64,000 bases of DNA, from positions 1-64,000 of the forward strand of contig CALAGR010000138.1 of assembly GCA_937891735.1 (NCBI GenBank), given 5' to 3'. How positions within the stretch are numbered: position 1 is the first letter of the stretch; each line of letters begins with the position of its first letter. The notes beneath the pieces are model-generated. The model did no database searches. It was not told the DNA's origin and worked only from the letters and a program-made list of their open reading frames with translations. Of this stretch, positions 42,662 through 52,563 are shown one piece after another. Source of the stretch: an uncultured Pseudomonadota bacterium. Its GTDB lineage: Bacteria > Myxococcota_A > UBA796 > UBA9615. The translations under genes were made by a program, and so were the position numbers.

Positions 42662-43753
42662 CTACCTCTTGCCGATGAGGAGCGTCGCGCTGACCTGGCG
42701 TGGCGCTGCCTTCTCCTGCCGCAGGTCTTCGGGCACCTCGCCCCGCCACCGCGAATCGGCGTCCTCCTTGTTGCGCCACTCGACCCACCTGCGCAGGGCG
42801 CCTCGCCCGCGACTGGGGCGATGCAGGGCGAACAGGCCTTCGAGGCGGTCGAAGACCTCTCCTCCTTCGGCGGGTCGCCCGGCGGGATCCGGGGCCAGCA
42901 GGTCGCGGATGAGGGAGACGAGTTCCTCCGTCGAGTCCGCCGTCGGGTCGAGCTCGTAGCGCCGCTCCAGGGCCGCCCGCAGCACGCCCTCCCGCTGGTC
43001 GAAGGTGGTGGACAGCGCCGACTCCAGGGGCGAGCGGGCGGGCCACCCGCCGTGCAGCCGCACGTACGACTCCCCCGTCAGGAACTCGTAGGCGATGGTG
43101 CCCAGCGCGTACAGATCGGAGCGCCCGTCGAGGTTCTCCGCCCGCAGCTGCTCGGGGCTCATGTGCAGGGGCGTGCCCTTGGTCAGGCCGCTGTCCGTGT
43201 CCCGGCCCAGCCGCCGCTTCGCCCAGGCGATCCCGAAGTCGAGGATCTTGACGCGTCCCTCGTTGGTCACGTGGATGTTCGCGGGCTTCAGATCGCGGTG
43301 CACCAGGCCCACGTGGCGTCCCGCTTCGTCCTTGAGGCGGTGGGCGAAGTGCAGGCCGTCGGCCACCTCGCTCATGAACAGCAGGGGCGCCTCGATGGGC
43401 AGCGGGCGGGTCGCGTCTCGATCCCAACGCATGAGGCGGCGCAGGGACTGGCCGCGCACGAGCTCCAGCACGAGGAACCACGTGTCCCCCAGCGCTTCGT
43501 CGGACACGCGCCGGAAGTGGCGGGCCTGGACGATGTTGGGGTGCTGCACCTGGCTGAGGATCCGGGCCTCGTTGGCCAGGGACGCGACGTTGTCAGGATC
43601 CTGCTCGGCGCGCCCCGCGTCCAACACCTTGATCGCCACCTCCTGCTCGAAGCCCAGGCCTCCGTAGATCACCGCGCGGTACACGGCGCCGAGGGAGCCC
43701 ACGCCGAGGAGCTCCAGGAAGCGATAGCCAGCGATGGTGCGAGGAAGTCGCAT
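42662..43753 (-). CDS. Soluble serine/threonine protein kinase (Hanks type)
   Basis: A 363-residue kinase consisting of one domain and a basic tail without a membrane helix. G-loop LGVGSLGAVY (16-25), Lys42 in VAIKVL, Glu62, catalytic HRDLKPANI (Asp154), DFG at 172-174, and GTPLHMSPEQ in the activation loop are intact. The C-terminal tail (about 320-363) is Arg/Lys-rich. Such kinases abound in Myxococcota. It diverges from gyrA with 243 bp between, and has no adjacent phosphatase. Confidence 0.92.
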   Translation of the reverse strand: MRLPRTIAGYRFLELLGVGSLGAVYRAVIYGGLGFEQEVAIKVLDAGRAEQDPDNVASLANEARILSQVQHPNIVQARHFRRVSDEALGDTWFLVLELVRGQSLRRLMRWDRDATRPLPIEAPLLFMSEVADGLHFAHRLKDEAGRHVGLVHRDLKPANIHVTNEGRVKILDFGIAWAKRRLGRDTDSGLTKGTPLHMSPEQLRAENLDGRSDLYALGTIAYEFLTGESYVRLHGGWPARSPLESALSTTFDQREGVLRAALERRYELDPTADSTEELVSLIRDLLAPDPAGRPAEGGEVFDRLEGLFALHRPSRGRGALRRWVEWRNKEDADSRWRGEVPEDLRQEKAAPRQVSATLLIGKR

Positions 43754-43938
43754 GGCTCGGCAGGATAGCGATGCCTCGCCTCGGGTGATCCGCGCGTCGA
43801 TCTACGAGCTCCGGAAGAGCCTCCGATCACCCCGTGCGCGACCCCTGGGAGGGCCCCGTTTCGGGCCTGCCTCCAGCGCGGCGACGGGGCGGGGATTTCG
43901 CAGTAAATTTCTTCAATGAAATCAACAACTTAAGATGC

Positions 43939-43967
43939 TTGACCGGGTGATCGCAGGGGGGTACCAT
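43939..43967 (+). promoter_or_regulatory. Predicted promoter of gyrA
   Basis: TTGACC (43939-43944) and TACCAT (43962-43967), spacing 17 bp, about 30 bp before the gyrA ATG. An AT-rich stretch (43903-43935) lies just upstream, which could be an UP element and could serve the divergent kinase gene too. Confidence 0.65.
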
Positions 43968-43996
43968 TCGCCGTCCCGAGGACGACTGGAAAATGC

Positions 43997-46645
43997 ATGA
44001 CCTCTACTGATTTCGCCTCCTCGGTCGTCGGCACGAACATCGAAGATGAGATGCGGTCCAGTTATCTGGACTACTCGATGTCCGTGATCGTCGGCCGGGC
44101 CCTGCCTTCAGCGCGCGACGGGCTCAAGCCCGTGCACCGCCGGATCCTGTACGCGATGTTCCGCGAGGGGTTGCTCCACAACCGGCGCTACAGCAAGTGC
44201 GCGGGCGTGGTCGGCGAAGTGCTCAAGAAGTACCACCCGCACGGTGACAGCGCGGTCTACGACGCCCTCGTCCGCATGGCCCAGCCCTGGAACCTGCGCT
44301 ACCCGCTGGTGGACGGTCAGGGCAACTTCGGCTCCATCGACGGCGACTCGGCCGCCGCCTACCGGTACACCGAGTGCCGGATGACGCGGATGGCGGAGGA
44401 TCTGCTCACCGACATCGACAAGGACACGGTCGACTTCACGCCGAACTACGACGGCACGACCTTCGAGCCCCTCGTCCTGCCGTCTCGCGTGCCGAACCTG
44501 CTCATCAATGGCGCCAGCGGCATCGCCGTCGGCATGGCCACGAACATCGCCCCGCACAACCTGGGCGAGGTCGTCGCAGGGACCATCGCCCTCATCGAGA
44601 ACCCGGATCTGGATCCGGAGGAACTCCTGGAGATCATCCCGGGTCCCGACTTCCCGACGGGCGGCGTGATCTACGGAGCCTCCGGCTGCCGGGACGCGAG
44701 CCTCACCGGTCGCGGCCGCGTGATCATGCGCGGCGTCGCCGAGATCGAGCGGGACGAAAAGGGTGACGACAAGGCGATCATCATCACCGAGATCCCCTAC
44801 CAGGTGAACAAGGCGCGCCTGGTCGAGAACATCGCGGCGCTGGTCCGGCACAAGAAGATCGACGGGATCCGCGACCTGCGGGACGAGTCGGACCGCACCG
44901 GCATGCGGGTGGTCATCGAGCTCAAGCGCGACGCCATCGGGCAGGTCGTCCTGAACCTGCTCTTCAAGCACACCGCGCTGCAGAGCACCTTCGGTGTCAT
45001 CAACCTCGCGCTGGTGGATGGCCGTCCCGAGGTGATGGGGGTCAAGCGGCTCCTCCTGGAGTTCATCGCCCACCGCAAGGAGGTGACGATCCGGCGCTGC
45101 CGCTTCGAGCTGGCCCAGGCCGAGGCGCGGGCCCACGTCCTGGAGGGGTACCTCAAGGCGCTCGACCACATCGACGAGATCATCAAGATCATCCGGGCGT
45201 CGTCCGACGTCGAGATCGCGCGCGCCAGCTTGATGGACCGGTTCGAGTTCACCCATGTGCAGGCCCAGGCGATCCTGGACATGCGGCTGGCCCGGCTCAC
45301 CGCCCTGGAGCGGGACAAGCTGGAGCTCGAGCTGGCGGAGATCAACCAGAAGATCGAGCGGCTGCGCAGCATCCTGGGCAGTGAGGCCCTGATCTTCCAG
45401 GAGATCCGGGGCGAGCTCGAGGCGATCCTGGAGCGCTACGGCGACGCGCGTCGCACCACGATCGTCGCGGCCTCGGCGGACCTGTCCATCGAGGACCTGA
45501 TCGCGGACGAAGAGGTCGCGGTGACGCTGTCCAGCCTGGGCTACGTCAAGCGGACCCCGCTGCGCGAGTACGAAGCCCAGCGCCGCGGCGGCAAGGGCAA
45601 GAAGGGCATGAGCACCCGGGAGGAGGACTTCGTCCGGGACCTGTTCGTGGCGAGCACGCACGACAAGCTCATGGTGTTCACCAAGCAGGGCCAGGCGTTC
45701 CTGCTGCCGGTGTACGAGGTGCCCGAGGGTGGACGGGCGGCGCGCGGCCGACCGATCATCAACCTGGTGCCCATGGCCCCGGACGACGAGGCCGCAGGGG
45801 TCATCACGATCCGCGAGTTCGATGAGCGCTCGGTGTTGTTCGTGACCCGCATGGGCAAGATCAAGCGCACGAGCCTGGAGCGGTACAAGAACATCCGGAG
45901 CAGCGGGATCATCGCGTGCGGCCTCCAAGAGGGCGACGAGGTGCTCGCGACGCAGCTGGTGGGCGACTGGGAGAACGACTCGGTCCTGCTGAGCACCGCC
46001 CAGGGCTACTCGATCCACTTCAAGATCCACGACTTCAACGAGGCCACCGGCTACGACGACGGCGTTCGCGAGATGGGGCGTGGGGCGCGGGGCGTGCGCG
46101 GGATCTCGCTCAACGACGGGGATCGGGTCGTGGGCATGGAGCTCGTACCGGGCGATCTGCCGGAGCCCGAGATCAGCGAGTCCCGTCGGTTGGTCGATGG
46201 TCAGGCGCTGCTGACGATCGTCGAGAACGGCTTCGGAAAGCTGACCCCGGTCAGCGAGTACCGGACCCAGAGGCGCGGTGGCAAGGGCCTGATCGACATC
46301 AAGACGCGCACCCGGGACGGGGAGCGGCTCGTGGTCGGCGCGGCCCTGTGCGGGGTCCGCGACGAGGCGATGATCATCACCGACGGCGGCAAGCTCATCC
46401 GGATCCGCCTGCACGAGGTCAGCGTCATCGGCCGGAACACCGTGGGCGTCAAGCTCATCGACGTGGACGCGGACGAGACCGTGGTGGCGTTCCAGCGGGT
46501 CGGCGAGACCGAGGAAGAGGACGAGGACGAGGAGATCGACGAGGACGGCGAGGCCGTGGTCGATGCCGACGGCGAGGACGCCGAAGACGCCGAAGCGACG
46601 ATCCAGGACGACGCTGACCGTCCTGCGGACGACGAAGCCGAGTAG
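43997..46645 (+). CDS. gyrA: DNA gyrase subunit A
   Basis: An 882-residue GyrA. Winged-helix breakage domain with the active Tyr124 in YRYTECRM, the QRDR region around PHGDSAVYD (81-89), and a C-terminal beta-pinwheel with GyrA box [10 protein letters not shown]; a second box-like [10 protein letters not shown] occurs later. The last 50 residues are almost all Asp, Glu and Ala, a long acidic tail. With GyrB it makes negative supercoils. Ser84 and Asp88-equivalents appear to be the common susceptible residues (S85, with Y88-D89 following). Confidence 0.97.
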   Translation: MTSTDFASSVVGTNIEDEMRSSYLDYSMSVIVGRALPSARDGLKPVHRRILYAMFREGLLHNRRYSKCAGVVGEVLKKYHPHGDSAVYDALVRMAQPWNLRYPLVDGQGNFGSIDGDSAAAYRYTECRMTRMAEDLLTDIDKDTVDFTPNYDGTTFEPLVLPSRVPNLLINGASGIAVGMATNIAPHNLGEVVAGTIALIENPDLDPEELLEIIPGPDFPTGGVIYGASGCRDASLTGRGRVIMRGVAEIERDEKGDDKAIIITEIPYQVNKARLVENIAALVRHKKIDGIRDLRDESDRTGMRVVIELKRDAIGQVVLNLLFKHTALQSTFGVINLALVDGRPEVMGVKRLLLEFIAHRKEVTIRRCRFELAQAEARAHVLEGYLKALDHIDEIIKIIRASSDVEIARASLMDRFEFTHVQAQAILDMRLARLTALERDKLELELAEINQKIERLRSILGSEALIFQEIRGELEAILERYGDARRTTIVAASADLSIEDLIADEEVAVTLSSLGYVKRTPLREYEAQRRGGKGKKGMSTREEDFVRDLFVASTHDKLMVFTKQGQAFLLPVYEVPEGGRAARGRPIINLVPMAPDDEAAGVITIREFDERSVLFVTRMGKIKRTSLERYKNIRSSGIIACGLQEGDEVLATQLVGDWENDSVLLSTAQGYSIHFKIHDFNEATGYDDGVREMGRGARGVRGISLNDGDRVVGMELVPGDLPEPEISESRRLVDGQALLTIVENGFGKLTPVSEYRTQRRGGKGLIDIKTRTRDGERLVVGAALCGVRDEAMIITDGGKLIRIRLHEVSVIGRNTVGVKLIDVDADETVVAFQRVGETEEEDEDEEIDEDGEAVVDADGEDAEDAEATIQDDADRPADDEAE

Positions 46646-46653
46646 CGGGCGGC

Positions 46654-47472
46654 GTGCGGGCTCTCGCTCTGGCGGTGCTCCTTCTGGGTCCGTGGAGCTG
46701 CTCGGACCCGGACGCAGACGCAGTGCGCGCCGCGGATCGGCTCTACCGCACCCAGAACTGGGAGGAGGCGGCGACGGCCTATGCGGCGCTGCCGGCCGGC
46801 TCGGGCGACTGGCGCGGTTACGGGGCCTGGCGCGCGGGGGTGATCTACCGCGATCCGCTGGGTGATCGGTCCCGCGCCAAGGAGCAGTTCTCGTCGTGCG
46901 CCAAGGAGTTCGAGGACGGCGATTGGGGCTACTCGTGCCTGGTGGAGCTGGGAGATCTCGCCCGGGACGGGGCGGATCCGCGGGCCTCCATCGACGCCTA
47001 TCGCCGCGCGATCGAGCTGCGGCCGATGGGCCAGTGGACCGAGCATTGCCTCATGGAGTCGGGCAGGGCGTACGGCGCTCTGGGGGAGCACGAGCAGGCG
47101 CGGTCCGACTGGAGCGAGCTGCTGGCTCGGTTCTCGCGCTCCGCGCGGGCGCCGGAGGTGGAGCTGGCGATCGCCCGGAGCTGGGATCTGGAGGGCAACC
47201 CCAAGGAGGCGCGTCGCGCGTTCCGGACGCTCTACCGGAAGAACCCGAAGCACTCGATCGCCCCGCTGGCCATGTTCGGCGAGGCGGAGGCGCTGGAGCA
47301 GCTGGGGGAGCTGGACGAGGCGCTGGCGCTGTACGAGCGGGTGCGCGCGGCCCATCCCAACCCCCGCGCTGTGGACTTGAAGATCGAATCGATCCGTGAC
47401 CGCCAGGAACGGCGGGACGTCGAAAACCACGCCAGCGAAGTGCCCGACAGCGGGCACCTCTACCGGAGATGA
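46654..47472 (+). CDS. TPR-repeat lipoprotein
   Basis: A 272-residue lipoprotein, lipobox Cys16 (GPWSCSD), then six or seven TPR-like helical pairs through residue about 250 (ASIDAYRRAIELRP, EALALYERVRAAHPN). GTG start 8 bp after gyrA, with no ribosome site of note, and 4 bp before hemL, so it may be co-transcribed with both. Function unknown. Confidence 0.82.
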   Translation: MRALALAVLLLGPWSCSDPDADAVRAADRLYRTQNWEEAATAYAALPAGSGDWRGYGAWRAGVIYRDPLGDRSRAKEQFSSCAKEFEDGDWGYSCLVELGDLARDGADPRASIDAYRRAIELRPMGQWTEHCLMESGRAYGALGEHEQARSDWSELLARFSRSARAPEVELAIARSWDLEGNPKEARRAFRTLYRKNPKHSIAPLAMFGEAEALEQLGELDEALALYERVRAAHPNPRAVDLKIESIRDRQERRDVENHASEVPDSGHLYRR

Positions 47473-47476
47473 CGCC

Positions 47477-48793
47477 ATGACCGATAGCTCTGCCGCACAG
47501 ACCACCTGGGAGCGAAACCCGCGCAGCGTCGCCTTGATGGAGCGGGCGCAGCAGCGGATCCCCGGCGGTGTGAACTCGCCGGTCCGCGCCTTCTCGAGCG
47601 TCGGCGGCAAGCCGCTGTTCCTGGTCAAGGGCGAGGGGTGCCGGGTGCAGGACGCAGACGGCCACTGGTACATCGACTATGTGGGGAGCTGGGGGCCGCT
47701 GATCCTCGGCCACGCCCAGGCCCAGGTGAACGCCGCCGTGGCCGCCGCCCTCACCTCCGGGACGTCCTTCGGGGCGTGCACGGAGCGCGAGATCCAGTTC
47801 GCCGAGACGGTCTGCAGCCGGGTCCCGGGCTGCGACATGGTGCGCATGGTGAGCAGCGGCACGGAGGCGTGCATGAGCGCGATCCGGCTGGCGCGCGGGG
47901 CCACTGGCCGGGACCTGATCATCAAGTTCGACGGCTGCTACCACGGGCACAGCGACGGTTTGCTGGTGGCGGCGGGCAGCGGCGCCGAGACGCTCGGCGT
48001 GCCCGACTCGCCCGGCGTGCCGGCGGCCATCGCCAACCTCACGCTGTCGCTGCCCTACAACGACCTCGGCGCGGTGCGGGCGGCGTTCGCGGCCCACGAC
48101 GGTCAGATCGCGGCGGTGATCCTCGAGGCGGTGGCCGGCAACATGGGCTGCGTGCCGCCGGACCCAGGCTTCCTGCAGGGCCTGCGCGACGTGTGCACCG
48201 CGGACGGCGCGGTGCTGATCGTGGACGAGGTGATGACGGGCTTCCGGGTGGCGCGGGGCGGCGCGCAGGAGCGGTTCGGCATCACGGGCGACCTGGTCTG
48301 CCTGGGCAAGGTGATCGGCGGAGGGCTGCCCGCGGCGGCCTACGGCGGGCGGCGCGACCTGATGAGCCGCATGGCCCCGACGGGCCCGGTGTACCAGGCC
48401 GGCACGTTGAGCGGGAACCCGCTGGCGGTGGCGGCGGGGCAGACGATGCTCGACCTGTTGGATGCGGATGGCGTGTACGAGGGGTTGGAGCGCGCGGGGG
48501 CCCGGTTGGAGGCGGGCATCGCGGCGGCGATCGCCAAGACCGGCGGCGGGGCCCGGGTGCAGCGCGTGGGCGCGATGATGGGGGTGTACTTCCGCGATGC
48601 GCCGGTGCGGAACCTCGACGACGCGCGCACCTGCGACGTCGCGCGGTTCGGGCGCGTGTTCCACGAGCTGCTGGCGCGGGGCGTGTACATCGCGCCGTCG
48701 GCGTACGAGGCCGGCTTCATCGGAGCGGCCCACGACGACGCCGCCATCGACGAGACGATCACGGCGTGGGAGGGCGCCCTGGCAGCGAGCTGA
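47477..48793 (+). CDS. hemL: Glutamate-1-semialdehyde 2,1-aminomutase
   Basis: A 438-residue PLP enzyme that makes 5-aminolevulinate in the C5 haem pathway. It starts RAQQRIPGGVNSPVRAFSSV, has YCHGHSDG-type KFDGCYHGHSD, and the PLP Lys278 in CLGKVIGGGLPAAAYGG, all family signatures. Length is normal (about 430). It is coupled to the TPR lipoprotein gene; hemA is not in the window. Confidence 0.96.
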   Translation: MTDSSAAQTTWERNPRSVALMERAQQRIPGGVNSPVRAFSSVGGKPLFLVKGEGCRVQDADGHWYIDYVGSWGPLILGHAQAQVNAAVAAALTSGTSFGACTEREIQFAETVCSRVPGCDMVRMVSSGTEACMSAIRLARGATGRDLIIKFDGCYHGHSDGLLVAAGSGAETLGVPDSPGVPAAIANLTLSLPYNDLGAVRAAFAAHDGQIAAVILEAVAGNMGCVPPDPGFLQGLRDVCTADGAVLIVDEVMTGFRVARGGAQERFGITGDLVCLGKVIGGGLPAAAYGGRRDLMSRMAPTGPVYQAGTLSGNPLAVAAGQTMLDLLDADGVYEGLERAGARLEAGIAAAIAKTGGGARVQRVGAMMGVYFRDAPVRNLDDARTCDVARFGRVFHELLARGVYIAPSAYEAGFIGAAHDDAAIDETITAWEGALAAS

Positions 48794-48830
48794 CGCGGGC
48801 CCCATGCTCGGGGCCTGGGAGGGGACGGTG

Positions 48831-50972
48831 ATGCGGGGGATCTTCGAGGCTGGAGTGCTCGGGCTGGTGGTGGGGGCGGCGACGCCGAGCGCTGCAAGCG
48901 GGGACCTGAACAAGTGGTGTGTCGACGCGACGGTCTCAGGCATCGTGCCCGGCTGCGGGATCCCAAGGCCATGCGACAACGCCACGCCATTCGCGAGCAT
49001 CGCGGAGGCCCTCGGTGCTGCTGCGGCTGCCCCCGATGTCTCTCCTGGCGTCCGTCCAGCGCTTCAGGAGATCTGCGTCGCCACGCCGGGGCTGCACACC
49101 GAGGACATCACGCTGGACAACACCTCCGGGGTCTACGGAGGCACCGTCAACGTGGTCTTCGAGCAGGACGTGGCTCCCACCTGGTGTCCGAGCGCCGACG
49201 GAGTCACCCTCACGGGCGACGGTTCGTCGTCGGTCGTCGGCCTGTTGAACCTGTGGTTCGACTCGGCTCTCTGTCCTGCCTCGGTGGGCGGTCCATTGGT
49301 GAGCGTTCGGGACGCGTTGCTCTCGGGCGGAAACGTCCGCGCCATCGGGGGCACCGGTCCATTCCTCGTGCAGACAGGGTTCGGCGGCACGTCCCTCACC
49401 AAGCTTCGAGTCGAGGGGAGGGCGGGTGTCGCCATCCAGGCAGAGGCCGGTGTGTTCCTCACGGCGAGCGAGATCTCCGCGATCCAGCCGCCATCAGGGG
49501 AGGCCGTGGTCACCGCCCGGCTTCTCGACTTCTGGGATTCGGCGATCTTCGGGAGTGTCACCTCGGGCGGAGCACCGCTGGTCGAGGCTGAGGGTGGCCT
49601 GTTTCGCTCATCCGTGATCGCCGGGAACGTGGCGCTCGATGGTGCCCCGTTGATGCGCTTCCAGCGCCCCGCTGCGGGCGGCGAGGACCGCCTCTCGATC
49701 CGGTCGACCGTGATCTCCCGAAACGCGCTGGTGGCCGTCGGCGGCTCGGCGACGCCGGTCGGCGTCCAGGGGCCGAGAGCGCCAGATCCGGGACACATCA
49801 CCAACTTCTGCCTGCCGGAGGCGTCGGACAATCTCGCTTTCGGGGGCCGCGCGACGCCCCAATACTCCGGGGACATGTCCTCGGCTGCGCTCATCGCCTT
49901 CGACGGGGGAAGCGCGGTGTCGCCATTCGATCTGGACCTGATGGGGAACGTGATCGTGGACAACGATCTGAGCGACTCGTCAGCGCTCGTCCGCGCGGGC
50001 GGCTCCGGGTACGCGCTCACGCTTCACCTGATCCACAACACGGTGACAGTCAGCGATGAAGCGGTCGTCGAGTACCTGGGGGCGTCCACCGGAGTCCGGC
50101 TCGTCAGCGCGAAGAACCTGTTCCTGGGGCCGCCGCGGCTCGGGGTGATGGGGCCGAGTCCCCGTTTCGAGATGACGATGGACGAGTCTTCCGGCGGTGT
50201 CGCCGCGTGGAGCGGCGCGGTCTCCACCCAGGGTGGCCTCGCGGGTCCCGAGCCGACGGCCGTTGACTGGTCCCTCGGGACTTCGTTCAGGCCCTCGTCC
50301 GAGCTCGAGGCCTTGGACGGCTGCCTGCGCGCGCGGCTGCTGTGCCCAGAGCTCACCTGTCCGACGACGGTCAACCTCAGAGAACAGCTCTGTGCTCTCG
50401 ATGCAGCATCCGCCTACGTTCCGTCGTCGGCCGCCGTGTCTCAGGGTCCCGCCTGGCCATGGGCGACGGACTACTTTGACAGCCGAGCGACCGGGGATCC
50501 CTACAACACCCCCGGCGCCTCCGGGTGGTTCTGCGAGGAGCGGGAGCCTCCCTTCGACCGCGACGGGGTCGTGGGCGACGGAGACGGTTGGACGACCCTC
50601 GTGGACTGCGACAACGAAGCCGTGAGCACTCCGTCGGTGCCGGGCGCGGACGGGTTCAACAGCGAAGACTGTTGGGACGTCACAGACGACTGCTACGAGT
50701 GCCCGCAGGGGAGCAACCTCATCGATCCCCCGCTCGGGGACGACGACGACTCGGGTGACGATGACGACGACGACGACGACGATTCGTCATCCGGCTCCGA
50801 CGACGACGACTCCTCTGAGGCCGACGACGACCCGGCCCTGCCGACGGCCCCGACCGGCTGTCAGAAGGGAACGGGGTGCGGTGCGCCGATTTCTGTCGGC
50901 TTCCTCTTCGTGGCTCCCCTCCTCCGTCGGCGTCGCTACCGCCCGGCCTCGTCAAGCGCCCCTTCGCGGTAG
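48831..50972 (+). CDS. Beta-helix-like surface protein with C-terminal anchoring signal
   Basis: A 713-residue exported protein. Signal peptide to about residue 22; residues about 30-480 are beta-rich repeats resembling a right-handed parallel beta-helix (strings such as LVSVRDALLSGGNVRAIGG, SVIAGNVALDGAPLMRF). Then a Cys-containing segment, an Asp-Gly rich region (about 610-640), long Asp/Ser runs (DDDDD, about 645-670), and a terminal motif TGCQKGTGCGA, hydrophobic SVGFLFVAPLL and RRRR, like the Synerg-CTERM/MYXO-CTERM class. GGAGGGG precedes the start (GTG-ATG). The 3' end overlaps the convergent gene by 37 bp. Confidence 0.8.
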   Translation: MRGIFEAGVLGLVVGAATPSAASGDLNKWCVDATVSGIVPGCGIPRPCDNATPFASIAEALGAAAAAPDVSPGVRPALQEICVATPGLHTEDITLDNTSGVYGGTVNVVFEQDVAPTWCPSADGVTLTGDGSSSVVGLLNLWFDSALCPASVGGPLVSVRDALLSGGNVRAIGGTGPFLVQTGFGGTSLTKLRVEGRAGVAIQAEAGVFLTASEISAIQPPSGEAVVTARLLDFWDSAIFGSVTSGGAPLVEAEGGLFRSSVIAGNVALDGAPLMRFQRPAAGGEDRLSIRSTVISRNALVAVGGSATPVGVQGPRAPDPGHITNFCLPEASDNLAFGGRATPQYSGDMSSAALIAFDGGSAVSPFDLDLMGNVIVDNDLSDSSALVRAGGSGYALTLHLIHNTVTVSDEAVVEYLGASTGVRLVSAKNLFLGPPRLGVMGPSPRFEMTMDESSGGVAAWSGAVSTQGGLAGPEPTAVDWSLGTSFRPSSELEALDGCLRARLLCPELTCPTTVNLREQLCALDAASAYVPSSAAVSQGPAWPWATDYFDSRATGDPYNTPGASGWFCEEREPPFDRDGVVGDGDGWTTLVDCDNEAVSTPSVPGADGFNSEDCWDVTDDCYECPQGSNLIDPPLGDDDDSGDDDDDDDDDSSSGSDDDDSSEADDDPALPTAPTGCQKGTGCGAPISVGFLFVAPLLRRRRYRPASSSAPSR

Positions 50973-52543
50973 CCGGTCGCGTCCCCCGGCTCGAGCCTGG
51001 ACAGGACCCCCTCGACCTGTTCGAGATCGCGGTTGCACACCACCCAGAGCGCTCGACCGACCGAGACCCGATCCAGGGCCGGGTTCGCCGCCATCTCCGA
51101 TTCGAGTGCTCGGGCCAGTGGCTCATCGGCGCAACGGGCTCCGCAGCGGTCTTCGTCGTACCCACCAAGCGCGAAGTCCAACCGGCGGGCGAACTGCTGC
51201 CTGCAATCCCCCAGGCGGGTCACCAGGCCCATGTCCTTGGCGGCTCGACCCTCGTCCACGATGCGATTCCAGAAGGGCAGCTCGTCGATGTCCAGGGAGT
51301 CCAGTCGGAGTTCGCGCGCCAGCCGTGCCCCGTCGTAGGGAGTCTGGCTCCACGTTGAGGGGGAGATCGCTCGGAGGCCATCAGCGATCCCGAACGCCAG
51401 CAGGAGCGCCCCACAGAGCCCTGCCGCCAGATGCACGGGTCGTTTCGGGCTGAGCCCCGCGACGGTCAAGGCCAGCAGCGAGGCATAGAACGCCTGGAGC
51501 AGGTACTCGGGCTTGGCCTGGCCGGAGATGACCGGGGCGGCAGCCCCGAGGGCGGCCCACACGACGGCGAAGCGGGCCACGCGCCGCAGAGGTCCGGCGT
51601 CCCCGAGTGCGACGCCCGCGCACAGAAGCACGGACCCGAGCGAGAGCAGCCGCGCCACGCTCTGAAGTCCTGGGGCTCCTCGCGGTGCGGCGGGCCAGGA
51701 CGACCGCGCGAGGCGCTCGATCCCACCGAGGATCGCCTGGGGGTCGGCGGAGAGCGCCGGAAGCGCGACGTCCGTGACGTCCCCAGCACCGGATCGCGCC
51801 AGCAGGGTCGCGAGGAACCCCACCCCGAGCCCGAGCAGGACCACTGCAATCGACCGGACTCGTACGGAGGGAGAGCCCTCCAGGAGCACGACGACGCCGA
51901 ACGCCAGGACCGCGGCGAGATTCAGTCGGTACAGGAAGAACCCGGCCGCGACCACGCACGTGAGGCCGATGAGCCGGCGGAGGTGCGCGCCTGGGGTGCG
52001 GCTCGCGGCCAGCGCGAGGAGCCACGGAACGGCCAGGAACTCGGTGTGGTTGCCGTAGGGCATCGACTGGAACGCGACGGCGAAGAACGGTGGGAAGACG
52101 ATCAGCGAGATGGCGGCGAGCGCGCCCCGCCCTCGACCGAGCCCAAAGCCCAGGTGGGCGGCGAGCACCAACAGGAGCGCCTCGAACCCCAGTCCGACAG
52201 CGTGGAGCGCGATGGTGGTCGGGCCAAACAGGAGGCTCGCGGGGACGGCGAGAAGGGAGATCAGGAGCGTGCCCTGAGCGTGATCGCCGTAGGCATAGAA
52301 GGCGTAGAAGTCGCTGACCGAACCAGGCCAGACGTCGCGCCCTGAGGCGAGATCGGCCGCGAGGTTCGCGAACTGGGCGAACTCGGGCGAGTACAAGAGC
52401 GGGGCGAGGGTGCGGAGCTGCAGCGTCCGGACGGCCACCAGCAGGACCACCCCGGCGGCGATCCACAGGAACTCCTGCCTGCGTCGCAGCCTGACCTCGT
52501 TCTCTGGCGTCATCGGCATCACGATACTGCTGCGCTCGCCCAT
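50936..52543 (-). CDS. Polytopic membrane protein, possibly GT-C-like
   Basis: A 535-residue protein with about ten membrane helices between residues 25 and 385 and a C-terminal soluble domain of about 150 residues holding a Cys-rich piece (CGARCADE, LGDC). The layout and early loop YSPEFAQFANLAADL recall GT-C glycosyltransferase-like or dolichol-phosphate-mannose-protein transferases, but no DxD/ExD pair was identified with certainty. Function unknown. It lies between a surface protein gene and a MocR regulator. Confidence 0.6.
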   Translation of the reverse strand: MGERSSIVMPMTPENEVRLRRRQEFLWIAAGVVLLVAVRTLQLRTLAPLLYSPEFAQFANLAADLASGRDVWPGSVSDFYAFYAYGDHAQGTLLISLLAVPASLLFGPTTIALHAVGLGFEALLLVLAAHLGFGLGRGRGALAAISLIVFPPFFAVAFQSMPYGNHTEFLAVPWLLALAASRTPGAHLRRLIGLTCVVAAGFFLYRLNLAAVLAFGVVVLLEGSPSVRVRSIAVVLLGLGVGFLATLLARSGAGDVTDVALPALSADPQAILGGIERLARSSWPAAPRGAPGLQSVARLLSLGSVLLCAGVALGDAGPLRRVARFAVVWAALGAAAPVISGQAKPEYLLQAFYASLLALTVAGLSPKRPVHLAAGLCGALLLAFGIADGLRAISPSTWSQTPYDGARLARELRLDSLDIDELPFWNRIVDEGRAAKDMGLVTRLGDCRQQFARRLDFALGGYDEDRCGARCADEPLARALESEMAANPALDRVSVGRALWVVCNRDLEQVEGVLSRLEPGDATGYREGALDEAGR

Positions 52544-52563
52544 CGGCCTGCGGCGGCGCCGGA

